NCBI RefSeq assembly: GCF_026183895.1
Contig: NZ_JAPFQI010000005.1
Location: 62,001-126,000, forward strand
DNA length: 64,000 nucleotides
Reading direction: 5' to 3'
Origin: Sabulicella glaciei
Lineage (GTDB): Bacteria; Pseudomonadota; Alphaproteobacteria; Acetobacterales; Acetobacteraceae
Part shown: positions 16,024 to 24,748 of the stretch, piece by piece
How positions within the stretch are numbered: the stretch's first letter is position 1
How the letters are laid out: every line of letters begins with the position of its first letter
Made by a program: the position numbers and the translations under genes
Notes under the pieces: model-generated
The model's input: only the letters and a program-made list of their open reading frames with translations
Told to the model about the DNA's origin: nothing
The model's database searches: none

Positions 16024-16899
16024 ATGCGCCTCCTGCCCCTCCTCCTGCTGCTTGCCGCCTGTGCCACCGCCCCCGCGCCCGGCGGCGACCCGGCGGACCC
16101 GTTCGAGCCGACCAACCGGCAGATTCTTCGGTTCAACGAGGGGCTGGACGAGGCGGTGATCCGCCCGGCGGCGGAGGCCTATCGCGCCGCGCTGCCGGCA
16201 CCGGTGCGGACCGGGATCCGCAACGTGCTGAACAACCTGAACCAGCCGGTCATCTTCACCAACAACGTGCTCCAGGCCCGCTTCCTTGATGCCGGCCAGA
16301 CACTGATGCGCTTCTACATCAACACCACGGCCGGCCTCATGGGGATCTTCGACGTGGCGACTCTCGGCGGCGCGACGGAGCGTCCGGCGGATTTCGGCCA
16401 GACCCTTCACGTCTATGGCGTGCCGGACGGGCCGTATCTCATGCTGCCCGTGGTCGGGCCGGCGCATCTGCGCGACGCGGTGGGCCAGGGCGTGGATTCG
16501 CTGGCCAACCCGGTGGGCATCGCGGGTGGCCTCATCATGGGCAGCACGGTGAACGGGCTGATCGGCGTGGGGCGTGGCGTGATCGGCGGGTTGGACCTGC
16601 GCGCCGAGAACATCGAGAACCTGGATGCGCTGCGCGCCGACAGCCTGGATTTCTATGCCCGGCTGCGCTCCGTTGTGCGGCAGCGGCGCGACGCGGAACT
16701 CGGCCGCACCTCGGCCGACACGGGCACGGTGCAGACGCTGGACGACCCGGATGCCGCCCTGCCCGGCGCCGGGCCGCTGATGCCGGTGCCTCTGGACGAT
16801 CCGGGCGAGGCGCCGGCCGCCACGCAGCCCGGGGAAGGGTTCAGCGTGTTCCGCGCGGCGCCTCCCGGCGCCGCTGGGCAGCGCTCACGTCCCCAATAG
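16024..16899 (+). CDS. mlaA: MlaA/VacJ-family outer-membrane lipoprotein
   Basis: The 291-residue protein has a lipobox (LLLAAC, Cys about residue 13) followed by the MlaA landmarks DPFEPTNRQILRFNE, NNVLQARFLDAGQTLMRF and FGQTLHVYGVPDGPYLMLPVVGP. MlaA extracts mislocalised phospholipids from the outer leaflet of the outer membrane. The tail after residue 230 is Pro/Ala-rich. It sits inside the hopanoid region next to an MlaC-like gene (hpnM), consistent with a joint lipid-trafficking role. Its last 15 bases overlap the end of the convergent hpnM. Confidence 0.93.
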   Translation: MRLLPLLLLLAACATAPAPGGDPADPFEPTNRQILRFNEGLDEAVIRPAAEAYRAALPAPVRTGIRNVLNNLNQPVIFTNNVLQARFLDAGQTLMRFYINTTAGLMGIFDVATLGGATERPADFGQTLHVYGVPDGPYLMLPVVGPAHLRDAVGQGVDSLANPVGIAGGLIMGSTVNGLIGVGRGVIGGLDLRAENIENLDALRADSLDFYARLRSVVRQRRDAELGRTSADTGTVQTLDDPDAALPGAGPLMPVPLDDPGEAPAATQPGEGFSVFRAAPPGAAGQRSRPQ

Positions 16900-17475
16900 C
16901 TGGGCGGTGCGGGCGTTCAGCTCGTTGGCGAGGCGTGTCGGCCCGCCATCGCGCAGGATCCCCGAGAATTCCGAGCGGCGCGAGGCCAGCTCGCTGATCG
17001 TGCCGGTCAGGTAGATGTCCACGATGCGGCCGCGCCGCACCAGGTAGGACAGCACCACCGGCTCCTGCCCGCCCGTGCGGTTCAGGTGGGTGCGGACCAG
17101 CACGTCGCCATTGGGCAGGGTCTGGGTTCCGACGGTCGTGAAGCTTTCGCCCGAGAACCCGTCGAAGCGCGCGGCGTAGGTGGCGACCGACCAGCGGGAG
17201 AAAGCCTCGGTCAGCGCCTGCTGCTCCGCCGGGCCGAAGCCGGTCCAGGGCGGGCCGACCGAGATGCGCGTCATGGCGGCGAGGTCGAAGCTCTGCTGCA
17301 TCGCGCTGGAAAGCCGGTCGTAGCGGCCGCGTGCCCCCAGGCGCTGCGCGTCGCGCATCACGGCCAGAAGCGCCGCGTGGAAGCGCTCGACCACGGCGGT
17401 GGGGTCGGCGCCCTGCGCCAGGGCGGGCAGCGGCATGAGGGCGGCGGCGGAAAGGAGGGTGCGTCGCGTCGTCAT
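16885..17475 (-). CDS. hpnM: MlaC-like periplasmic lipid carrier, hopanoid-associated (HpnM)
   Basis: A 196-residue protein with a signal peptide containing an Arg pair (MTTRRTLLSAAALMPLPALA) and an MlaC/Ttg2D fold signature (SFDLAAMTRISVG, WTGFGPAEQQALTEAF, GIL near the C-terminus). MlaC proteins ferry phospholipid between outer-membrane MlaA and an inner-membrane transporter; HpnM is the homologue found with hopanoid genes, usually with HpnN, which is not in this window. It is convergent with mlaA (15-base overlap) and divergent from hpnA across 65 bases. Confidence 0.87.
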   Translation of the reverse strand: MTTRRTLLSAAALMPLPALAQGADPTAVVERFHAALLAVMRDAQRLGARGRYDRLSSAMQQSFDLAAMTRISVGPPWTGFGPAEQQALTEAFSRWSVATYAARFDGFSGESFTTVGTQTLPNGDVLVRTHLNRTGGQEPVVLSYLVRRGRIVDIYLTGTISELASRRSEFSGILRDGGPTRLANELNARTAQLLGT

Positions 17476-17540
17476 GGGAGCGGAATATAGGGGCGGCCCC
17501 GCGGCTGGACGAGGGAAGTCTGCCTTGCCAGAAGCGGTTC

Positions 17541-18539
17541 ATGCCGCCTTCCACCATCCTGCTCACCGGCGCGACCGGCTTCTTGGGCGCGTCGCTGGCG
17601 CGGGAATTGCTGTCCGCCGGGCACCGGGTCCGCGCCCTGGTGCGCCCCGAAACGCCGCGCGACACGCTGGCGGGGCTGGAGCTCGACTGGGCGCCGGGCT
17701 CGCTGACCGACCGGGATTCGTTGCGCCGGGCCGTGGCGGGGGTGGATGCGGTGATCCACGCCGCCGCCGATTACCGCATCTTCGTGCCCGATCCCGAGCG
17801 GATGCGCGCGGTGAACGTGGAGGGCACGGAGGCGCTGATGCGCGCGGCGCTGGAAGCGGGGGTGCGGCGCGTCGTCCATGTCTCCTCCGTCGCCACGCTG
17901 AAGCCGCGCGCGGACGGGCAACCGGCGACGGAGGCGGATGCGGCGCGGCCGGAGGAGGCGATCGGCCCCTACAAGCGCAGCAAGACCGAGGCGGAGCGGG
18001 TGGTCGAGGCGCTGGTGCGCGAGGCGGGGCTGCCGGCGGTGATCGTGAACCCCTCAACCCCCATCGGCCCCTATGACCGCCGCCCCACCCCCACGGGCCG
18101 GGTGATCCTGGAGGCGGCGCGCGGCAAGATGCCGGCCTATGTCGAGACCGGGCTGAACCTCGTCCATGTGCGCGACTGCGCCGCGGGGGTGGTGGCGGCG
18201 CTGGACCGCGGCGCGGTGGGGGAACGGCACATCCTGGGCGGGCAGGACGTGACCCTGGCCGAGATGCTGCGCTTCATCGCGGCGGAATGCGGCCACCGCG
18301 CACCCTTCCGCCTGCCGCGCGCGCCGCTCTTCCCCCTGGCATGGGTGGCGGAGGCGGCGGCGCGCGTTTCGGGGCGGGAGCCGATGCTGACCCTGGACGG
18401 GCTGCGCATGGCGCGGACCCGGATGTTCTTCGACCCCTCCAAGGCGCAGCGCGTGCTGGGGTTCGCGGCGCGGCCCTGGCAGGAAGGGGTGCGCGACGCC
18501 ATCGCCTGGTTCCGCGAGGCCGGGATGCTGGCCCGATGA
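17541..18539 (+). CDS. hpnA: Hopanoid-associated sugar epimerase HpnA
   Basis: A 332-residue extended short-chain dehydrogenase of the nucleotide-sugar epimerase type. It has TGATGFLG at residues 9-16 for NAD(P) binding, the HVSSVATL strand, catalytic YKRSK at about residue 150 and the NPSTPIGPYDRRPTPTG substrate segment characteristic of HpnA. Its exact substrate is not established. It opens the plus-strand hpnA-hpnB-shc run; its stop overlaps the hpnB ATG as ATGA. Confidence 0.92.
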   Translation: MPPSTILLTGATGFLGASLARELLSAGHRVRALVRPETPRDTLAGLELDWAPGSLTDRDSLRRAVAGVDAVIHAAADYRIFVPDPERMRAVNVEGTEALMRAALEAGVRRVVHVSSVATLKPRADGQPATEADAARPEEAIGPYKRSKTEAERVVEALVREAGLPAVIVNPSTPIGPYDRRPTPTGRVILEAARGKMPAYVETGLNLVHVRDCAAGVVAALDRGAVGERHILGGQDVTLAEMLRFIAAECGHRAPFRLPRAPLFPLAWVAEAAARVSGREPMLTLDGLRMARTRMFFDPSKAQRVLGFAARPWQEGVRDAIAWFREAGMLAR

Positions 18540-19666
18540 CCGCGCTGGCGCTGGCGGCGCTGCTGGCCTGGATCGTGCTGCTGTTCGGGCGCGGCTTCTT
18601 CTGGCTGGCGCGCGACGACGACCGGGACGCCGCATCGCTGCCCGACCCGGCGGAATGGCCCGCCGTCGCCGCGATCATCCCGGCGCGCAACGAGGCCGAG
18701 ACCATCGCGGCGACGGTCGCGAGCCTCTGCGCGCAGGATTATCCCGGCAAGCTGCGTATCGTGGTGGTGGATGACCGCTCCACCGACGGCACGGGCGCAC
18801 TGGCCCGGGCGGCGGGGGACGGGCGCCTGCTCGTGGTCACGGGCGGCGAGCGGCCGCCGGGCTGGTCCGGCAAGCTGAACGCGCTGCGCCAGGGGTTGGA
18901 CGCCGTCGCGGGCGAGGGGCATTCGCGCATCCTCCTCACCGATGCCGACATCGTGCACGACGCCGACAGCCTGCGCCGCCTCGTGCAGCGCATGGAGCAC
19001 GGGCGGCTGGACCTCGTTTCCCTCATGGCGCGGCTGCGCTGCGACAGCGCGGCGGAGCGCTGGCTGATCCCGGCCTTCGTCTTCTTCTTCGCCATGCTGT
19101 ATCCGTTCCGATGGAGCAACAACCCACGCGCCCGCACCGCCGCCGCGGCCGGGGGCTGCGTCCTCCTGCGCCGCGCCAGCTTCGAGGCGCGGGGCGGGCT
19201 GGACTCCATCCGGGGCCGCATCATCGACGATTGCGCCCTGGCAGGGATGATGAAGCGGGGCGGCGGGCGGCTCTGGCTCGGCCTGACGGAACGGGTGCGG
19301 TCGCTGCGCGCCTATGACGATCTGGGCACGATCCGCGCCATGGTGGCGCGCACCGCCTATGCCCAGCTGGGCTACAATCCTTGGATCCTCCTGGGCATGG
19401 TGGCGGCAATGGCGCTGGTGTTCCTCGCGCCGCCGCTGCTGGCCGTCTTTGCGGAAGGGGCGGCGCGGTGGATCGGTCTGCTGGCCTGGGGGATGATGAC
19501 CCTGGCCTTCGCGCCGACGCTGCGCCGCTTCGGCTTGTCGCCGCTGCGCGGCCTCGCCCTGCCGATGGTGGCCGGGACCTACCTGCTCTTCACCCTGGAT
19601 TCCGCCCGGGCGGAATGGGCGGGGCGGGGCGGGCTGTGGAAGGGTGAAACCCTTTCCCGCACATGA
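18536..19666 (+). CDS. hpnB: Hopanoid-associated glycosyltransferase HpnB
   Basis: A 376-residue GT2 glycosyltransferase with one N-terminal helix, a catalytic core (IIPARNEAETI, VVVDDRSTDGTG, LLTDADIVHD, IIDDCALAGMMKRGG) and C-terminal helices from about residue 275. The start is fixed by the ATGA overlap with hpnA, although the frame is open well upstream. HpnB is consistently linked to hopanoid loci, but the sugar transferred is unproven. Transcription continues into shc. Confidence 0.9.
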   Translation: MTALALAALLAWIVLLFGRGFFWLARDDDRDAASLPDPAEWPAVAAIIPARNEAETIAATVASLCAQDYPGKLRIVVVDDRSTDGTGALARAAGDGRLLVVTGGERPPGWSGKLNALRQGLDAVAGEGHSRILLTDADIVHDADSLRRLVQRMEHGRLDLVSLMARLRCDSAAERWLIPAFVFFFAMLYPFRWSNNPRARTAAAAGGCVLLRRASFEARGGLDSIRGRIIDDCALAGMMKRGGGRLWLGLTERVRSLRAYDDLGTIRAMVARTAYAQLGYNPWILLGMVAAMALVFLAPPLLAVFAEGAARWIGLLAWGMMTLAFAPTLRRFGLSPLRGLALPMVAGTYLLFTLDSARAEWAGRGGLWKGETLSRT

Positions 19667-19769
19667 AGACATGGCAAATCAGCGCGATCGGCGCTTCCGC
19701 CCGGCCGCGGGCCTCGCGTATCCATGCAGCGAGGGGAAGCCGACGATCCGAGGGGATGAGGTCAACGCC

Positions 19770-21755
19770 GTGAAGATGATGTCGGAAACGGCCGGTCGCG
19801 CCACCGGGGGGGTGGTGGCCGGCGATGCGCTGGACCGCGCGATCCGTTCCGCCGCGGGCCACTTGCTGGCGCACCAGCAGCCGGACGGGCACTGGGTGTT
19901 CGAGCTGGAGGCGGACGCGACCATCCCCGCCGAGTACCTGATGCTCCACCACTTCTTCGGCAACATCCAGCCGGAGCGGGAGGCCGCGATCGGCCGGTAC
20001 CTGCGGCGCATCCAGGCGGCGCATGGCGGCTGGCCGCTCTTCCATGGCGGTCCGCTTGACGTGTCCTGCTCGGTGAAGGCCTATCTGGCGCTGAAGCTGA
20101 TCGGCGACAGCGCCGATGCCCCGCACATGGTCCGCGCGCGCGAGGCGATCCTTGCCGCCGGCGGCGCCGAGAAGTCCAACGTCTTCACCCGCGCGACTCT
20201 GGCGATCTTCGGCGCGGTGCCCTGGCGGGCGGTGCCGATGATGCCGCCCGAGATCATGCTGCTGCCGCGCTGGTTCCCTTTCCACATCAGCAAGATCTCC
20301 TACTGGGCGCGCACCGTGGTGGTGCCGCTGACCGTGGTGATGGCGCACCGCCCCGTGGCGGCGAACCCGACCGGCGCCACCATCGCCGAGCTGTTCCGCA
20401 CCCCGCCCGAGCAGGTGAAGGAATGGCCCGGCGGCGCCCATCAGGCGGAGCCGTGGTCCTCCCTGTTCAAGGGGCTGGACGCGGCGCTGCACCGCGCCCG
20501 CTCCATCTTCCCGCGCACCCACCGCCGCCGCGCCGAGGCGGCCTGCGAGCGCTTCGTCACCGAAAGGCTGAACGGCGAGGACGGGCTGGGCGCGATCTAC
20601 CCGGCCATGGCCAACGCCGTGATGATGTACCACTGCCTCGGCGTGCCACCCGACGACCCGCGCGTGGTGACGGCGTGGGGCGCGGTGGAGAAGCTTGTGA
20701 AGGAGCGCGAGGACGGCGAAACCTACGTCCAGCCCTGCCTTTCGCCCGTCTGGGACACCGCGCTCTCCTCCCACGCGCTGCTGGAGGCGGGCGGGCACGA
20801 GCGGGAGGTGCGCCAGGGCCTCGACTGGCTGCTTTCCAAGGAGATCCGCGACGTGGTCGGCGACTGGTCCTGGCAGCGTCCGGAGCTGAAGCCCGGCGGC
20901 TGGGCCTTCCAGTACGAGAACGCGCACTATCCCGACGTGGACGACACCGCCGTGGTGGTGCTGGCCATGGACCGCTTCCGCCGCGAGACGAACGGGGGCT
21001 CGGCCGCCATGGACGGCGCGGTGGACCGCGCCGTGGACTGGACGGTGGGGATGCAGTCGCGCGGCGGCGGCTGGGGCGCCTTCGACGCCGACAACACCTT
21101 CCACTACCTGAACCACATCCCCTTCGCCGACCATGGCGCGCTGCTCGACCCGCCGACGGCGGACGTGTCCGGGCGCTGCCTTGCCATGCTGGCCCAGCTG
21201 GGCCGGGGCGACGAGGCGGCGAGCCGCAACGCCATCGAGTACCTGCTGCGCGAGCAGGAGGCCGACGGCTCCTGGTACGGGCGCTGGGGGGTGAATTACG
21301 TCTACGGCACCTGGTCGGCGCTGACGGCGCTGAACGCGGCCGGGCTGCCGCACGGCGACCCGGCCATCCGCCGCGCCGTGTCCTGGCTCATCGCCCGGCA
21401 GAACCCCGATGGCGGCTGGGGCGAGGACGGGATGTCCTATCCCGCCCGCGGCGGCACCCGTCCGGACGCGCCGCTTCCCGCCCCCTCCTCCGCCAGCCAG
21501 TCCGCCTGGGCGATGCTGGGGCTGATGGCGGCGGGCGAACTGGATCACCCGGCGGTCGCGCGCGGCGCCGAATGGCTGCTGTCGCGGCAGGGGCCGGATG
21601 GCGGCTGGCCGGAGGAGGACTACACGGGAACCGGCTTCCCGCGCGTCTTCTACCTCCGCTACCATGGCTACCGGCGAATCTTCCCGCTCTGGGCCCTGGC
21701 GCGGCTGCGGAACCTGCGCCAGTCCAACACGCGGCGCGTCGGGGTGGGGCTGTAA
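19770..21755 (+). CDS. shc: Squalene-hopene cyclase
   Basis: Shc folds and cyclises squalene to hopene/hopanol at the membrane. The 661-residue protein has the catalytic D-x-D-D (DVDD, residues 389-392) and many QW repeats (QQPDGHW, QNPDGGWG, QGPDGGWPEE). A GTG at 19770 is chosen because an ATGAGG-type ribosome-binding site lies 8 bases upstream and the length then matches the family. In-frame starts at 19644 (overlapping hpnB), 19671 and 19776 are alternatives. It is the core enzyme of the hopanoid region and the third gene of hpnA-hpnB-shc. Confidence 0.95.
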   Translation: MKMMSETAGRATGGVVAGDALDRAIRSAAGHLLAHQQPDGHWVFELEADATIPAEYLMLHHFFGNIQPEREAAIGRYLRRIQAAHGGWPLFHGGPLDVSCSVKAYLALKLIGDSADAPHMVRAREAILAAGGAEKSNVFTRATLAIFGAVPWRAVPMMPPEIMLLPRWFPFHISKISYWARTVVVPLTVVMAHRPVAANPTGATIAELFRTPPEQVKEWPGGAHQAEPWSSLFKGLDAALHRARSIFPRTHRRRAEAACERFVTERLNGEDGLGAIYPAMANAVMMYHCLGVPPDDPRVVTAWGAVEKLVKEREDGETYVQPCLSPVWDTALSSHALLEAGGHEREVRQGLDWLLSKEIRDVVGDWSWQRPELKPGGWAFQYENAHYPDVDDTAVVVLAMDRFRRETNGGSAAMDGAVDRAVDWTVGMQSRGGGWGAFDADNTFHYLNHIPFADHGALLDPPTADVSGRCLAMLAQLGRGDEAASRNAIEYLLREQEADGSWYGRWGVNYVYGTWSALTALNAAGLPHGDPAIRRAVSWLIARQNPDGGWGEDGMSYPARGGTRPDAPLPAPSSASQSAWAMLGLMAAGELDHPAVARGAEWLLSRQGPDGGWPEEDYTGTGFPRVFYLRYHGYRRIFPLWALARLRNLRQSNTRRVGVGL

Positions 21756-21782
21756 CAACCCCGGGCACCGGGGCGTGTTGAG

Positions 21783-21808
21783 TCGCGGAACCTCCCTAGG
21801 GACCGCGA
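21783..21808. repeat. Inverted repeat between shc and the following SDR gene
   Basis: A 6-bp pair of arms (TCGCGG and CCGCGA) flanks the perfect 10-bp palindrome TCCCTAGGGA. It lies just 5' of the SDR ATG, so it could be a hairpin controlling read-through from shc or a binding site for a dimeric regulator. Confidence 0.4.
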
Positions 21809-21811
21809 TCC

Positions 21812-22879
21812 ATGCCCCATTTCAAGCCGCTTTCCCGTCAGGTCATCGTCCTGACGGGCGCCTCCTCCGGCATCGGCCTCGCCACTGCGCGCATGGCGGC
21901 CGAGCAGGGGGCGAGGCTCATCCTTGTCGCCCGCAACCGCGAGGCGCTGGAAACCCTGGCGGAGGAGCTGCGCGCCAAGGGCACGGAGGCGCAGGCGCTG
22001 GCCGGCGACGTGACCGACCCGGCGACGCATGAGCGCGCGGCGGCGCTGGCGCTGCAGCATTTCGGCCAGATCGATTCCTGGGTGAACGACGCCGGCGCCT
22101 TCATCTACGGCCGCGTGGACGAGACGCCGATCGAGGATCAGAGGCGCCTCTTCGACGTGGTCTACTGGGGCACGCTGCACGGCTCGCTGGTCGCGCTGCG
22201 CCACCTGCAGGATCGTGGCGGCGCGCTGGTCAACATCGGCTCCGTGCTCGGCGAGCGCGCCATCGCGCTGCAGGGCCCCTACTCCGCGGCGAAGTTCGCG
22301 GTGAAGGCGATCACCGACACGCTGCGGATGGAGGCGCGCATGGCGGGCTCCAAGGCCTCGGTGACGCTGATCAAGCCGGGGCCGATCGACACGCCCTACA
22401 TGGAGCACGCGCGCAACCTCACCGGCGCGCCGGGCACGCGCAACCCGCCGCCCGCCTATCATCCGCGCGTGGTGGCGCGGGCCATCCTGCATGCCTGTAC
22501 CCATCCGGTGCGCGACCTGACGGTGGGCGGCGGCGGCGCGGCGATGGCCTGGATGGGCAAGCTCTTCCCCGCCCTCACCGACATGGCGATGGTGGCGATG
22601 GCGCGGCCCGTGCAGGAAAGCGATGATCCGGGCCGCGCGGCGCGGCGCGACAATCTCTACCAGCCGAAGGAGGACCTGGCCGAAACCTCCTCCCTGTCCG
22701 GCCCGGCGCCGCGTCGTTCCTCCCTGCTGCTGGAGATGCAGATGAACCCGCTCGCCGTGGCGACGGCCGGGGTGGCGGGCGCCGCGGCGCTGCTGCTGTT
22801 CCAGCAGAGCCGGCGCGGCAGCACCGGGCGGGGCTGGCGCCGGACCGCGCCGCGCCGCATGGGCAGCGCGGCCGAATAG
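21812..22879 (+). CDS. SDR oxidoreductase with C-terminal membrane segment, next to shc
   Basis: A 355-residue classical short-chain dehydrogenase: TGASSGIG at 15-22, NDAGAFIYG, Ser in NIGSVLGE and catalytic YSAAK at about residue 153. After the catalytic domain there is an unusual extension of about 90 residues. It contains a hydrophobic stretch (PLAVATAGVAGAAALLLF) near residue 320 and ends in a basic tail, suggesting a membrane anchor. The gene follows shc by 56 bases on the same strand, so a role in modifying hopanoids or other membrane lipids is plausible but unproven. Confidence 0.83.
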   Translation: MPHFKPLSRQVIVLTGASSGIGLATARMAAEQGARLILVARNREALETLAEELRAKGTEAQALAGDVTDPATHERAAALALQHFGQIDSWVNDAGAFIYGRVDETPIEDQRRLFDVVYWGTLHGSLVALRHLQDRGGALVNIGSVLGERAIALQGPYSAAKFAVKAITDTLRMEARMAGSKASVTLIKPGPIDTPYMEHARNLTGAPGTRNPPPAYHPRVVARAILHACTHPVRDLTVGGGGAAMAWMGKLFPALTDMAMVAMARPVQESDDPGRAARRDNLYQPKEDLAETSSLSGPAPRRSSLLLEMQMNPLAVATAGVAGAAALLLFQQSRRGSTGRGWRRTAPRRMGSAAE

Positions 22880-22901
22880 CCGCGCCGCGAAGGGGAACCA
22901 C

Positions 22902-23813
22902 ATGGGCTGGACCATCGCCATCCATGGCGGCGCGGGCACGATCGCCCGCGCGGAGATGAATGCCGGGCAGGAGGCGGCGCATCGCGACGCGCTGCACGCG
23001 GCGCTGGAAGCGGGCGCCGCCGTGCTGCGCGAGGGCGGCGCGGCGGAGGAGGCGGTCCTCGCCGCCGTCTCCAGCATGGAGGACTGCCCGCTGTTCAACG
23101 CGGGGCATGGCGCCACCCTCACCGCCGCCGGCCATGCCGAGCTGGACGCCGCGTTGATGCTGGATGACGGGCGCGCGGGCGCGGTCACCGGGGCGCGGCG
23201 CATCCGCAACCCGGTGCGCGCCGCCCAGGCGGTGATGCGGCACACGAAGCACGTGCTGCTTCAGGGCGAGGCGGCGGACGGACTGGCGGCCGAATGCGGC
23301 CTCCCCCTCGCCGAGTCGGGCTACTTCGTCACGCCCCACCGCTTGGCGCAGCTTGAGGCGGCGCGGCGGGACGGGGAGCTGGTGCTGGACCATGACGGGC
23401 GGATGGGCACGGTCGGCGCGGTGGCGCGCGACGCGATCGGGGCGCTGGCCGCCGCCACCTCCACCGGGGGCATGACCAACAAGCGGCCGGGGCGGGTGGG
23501 CGACAGCCCGGTGATCGGCGCCGGCACCTGGGCGGACGGGCGCGTCGCCGTGTCCTGCACCGGCACGGGCGAGGCCTTCCTGCGCTGCGCCGCGGCGCAC
23601 GAGGTGGCGGCCCGGATGCGCCTCGCCGGGGAGGACCTAGGAGCGGCCACGCGCTTCGTCGTCGAGCAGGCGGTGCCGGAGGCGGGGGGCTCGGGCGGGT
23701 TGATCGCGGTGGACGCAGCGGGCCACTTCGCCCTGCCCTTCAACACCTCGGGCATGTATCGCGGCGTGTGGCGCGACGGCGATGCGCCGGAGGTCGCCAT
23801 CTTCCGCGATTGA
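22902..23813 (+). CDS. Isoaspartyl peptidase / L-asparaginase (Ntn hydrolase)
   Basis: A 303-residue plant-type asparaginase family member, made as a precursor that cuts itself before the nucleophile Thr. That residue is Thr170 in MGTVGAVARD, followed by the glycine-rich TSTGGMTNKRPGRVGDSP loop. It begins WTIAIHGGAGTI, the usual family N-terminus. Such enzymes remove isoaspartyl residues from dipeptides and hydrolyse asparagine. It lies 22 bases after the SDR gene on the same strand, but has no evident link to hopanoids. Confidence 0.93.
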   Translation: MGWTIAIHGGAGTIARAEMNAGQEAAHRDALHAALEAGAAVLREGGAAEEAVLAAVSSMEDCPLFNAGHGATLTAAGHAELDAALMLDDGRAGAVTGARRIRNPVRAAQAVMRHTKHVLLQGEAADGLAAECGLPLAESGYFVTPHRLAQLEAARRDGELVLDHDGRMGTVGAVARDAIGALAAATSTGGMTNKRPGRVGDSPVIGAGTWADGRVAVSCTGTGEAFLRCAAAHEVAARMRLAGEDLGAATRFVVEQAVPEAGGSGGLIAVDAAGHFALPFNTSGMYRGVWRDGDAPEVAIFRD

Positions 23814-23858
23814 CCGGCCGCGAATCTGCTAGAGCGGGATGTCCCGCGGAGGCGCGCC

Positions 23859-24620
23859 ATGATCTGGGAGGTGTCGCTCTTTGCCCTGGTGGGCTTTGCG
23901 GCCCAGCTGGTGGATGGCGCGGTCGGCATGGCCTACGGGCTGTCGGCCACCACGGCCCTGCTCAGCCTCGGCGTCACCCCCGTCACGGCCAGCGCCAGCG
24001 TCCACGCGGCGGAGATCTTCACCACTGGCGCCTCCGGCTACGCGCATTGGCGCCTGGGCAATGTGCGGCGCGACCTGGTCGTGCGCCTCGCCGTGCCAGG
24101 CGTGGTGGGGGGCATGATCGGCGCCTATGTGCTGACCGGGATGCCGACCGGCACGATGCAGGTAGTGGTTTCGGTCTACCTGCTCGGGCTCGGCGCGCTG
24201 ATCCTGCACAAGGCGGCCTGGCCCCGCCCGCCCGTGGCGATGCCGGACTGGCAGGTCCGGGTGCTGGGCTTCTTCGGCGGGATCGTGGATGCGATGGGCG
24301 GCGGCGGCTGGGGGCCGATCGTCACCTCGACGCTGCTGGGCAAGGGCGACGCGCCCCGCGAGGCCATCGGCTCCGCCAACCTCGCCGAGTTCTTCGTCAC
24401 CACGGCGGTCACCGCCACCTTCGTCTTCACCGTGGGGCTGTCGCTCTGGCCGGTCATCGCCGGGCTGGTGCTGGGCGGCGTGCTTGCCGCGCCCTTCGCG
24501 GCGCTGGTGGTGCGGCACCTGTCGCCGCGCAGGCTGCTGCTGCTGGTGGGGGTGGTGGTGTCGCTGCTGGCCCTGCGGAACCTGCTGGCGGCGCTGGGCA
24601 CCCTTGGCGCGACGGGCTGA
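23859..24620 (+). CDS. TauE/SafE-family sulfite or organosulfur-anion exporter
   Basis: A 253-residue inner-membrane protein with about eight helices and the two internally repeated glycine-rich signatures of the TauE/SafE (formerly DUF81) family: GFAAQLVDGAVGMAYGLSAT near residue 15 and GFFGGIVDAMGGGGWGPIVT near residue 135. Members export sulfite, sulfoacetate or similar anions. The substrate here is unknown. It follows the peptidase by 45 bases on the same strand. The 128-base gap after it contains small GC hairpins but no further gene. Confidence 0.9.
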   Translation: MIWEVSLFALVGFAAQLVDGAVGMAYGLSATTALLSLGVTPVTASASVHAAEIFTTGASGYAHWRLGNVRRDLVVRLAVPGVVGGMIGAYVLTGMPTGTMQVVVSVYLLGLGALILHKAAWPRPPVAMPDWQVRVLGFFGGIVDAMGGGGWGPIVTSTLLGKGDAPREAIGSANLAEFFVTTAVTATFVFTVGLSLWPVIAGLVLGGVLAAPFAALVVRHLSPRRLLLLVGVVVSLLALRNLLAALGTLGATG

Positions 24621-24748
24621 TAGCCGGCGTGCTTCGGCGGTGGAGATGGCACGCCATCGGAGGCGGCGGTTCCACCCTCCCCCGCAGGCGAGGGAAAGGC
24701 CGCCTGGTCGGGCGTCCTCCCCGCTTCGGATGGCCGCTCGCGGCGGCC

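Noticed and set aside
19590-21758. A 722-codon minus-strand frame antisense to shc
   Set aside because: Exactly mirrors squalene-hopene cyclase and has no family signature; an artefact of codon composition.
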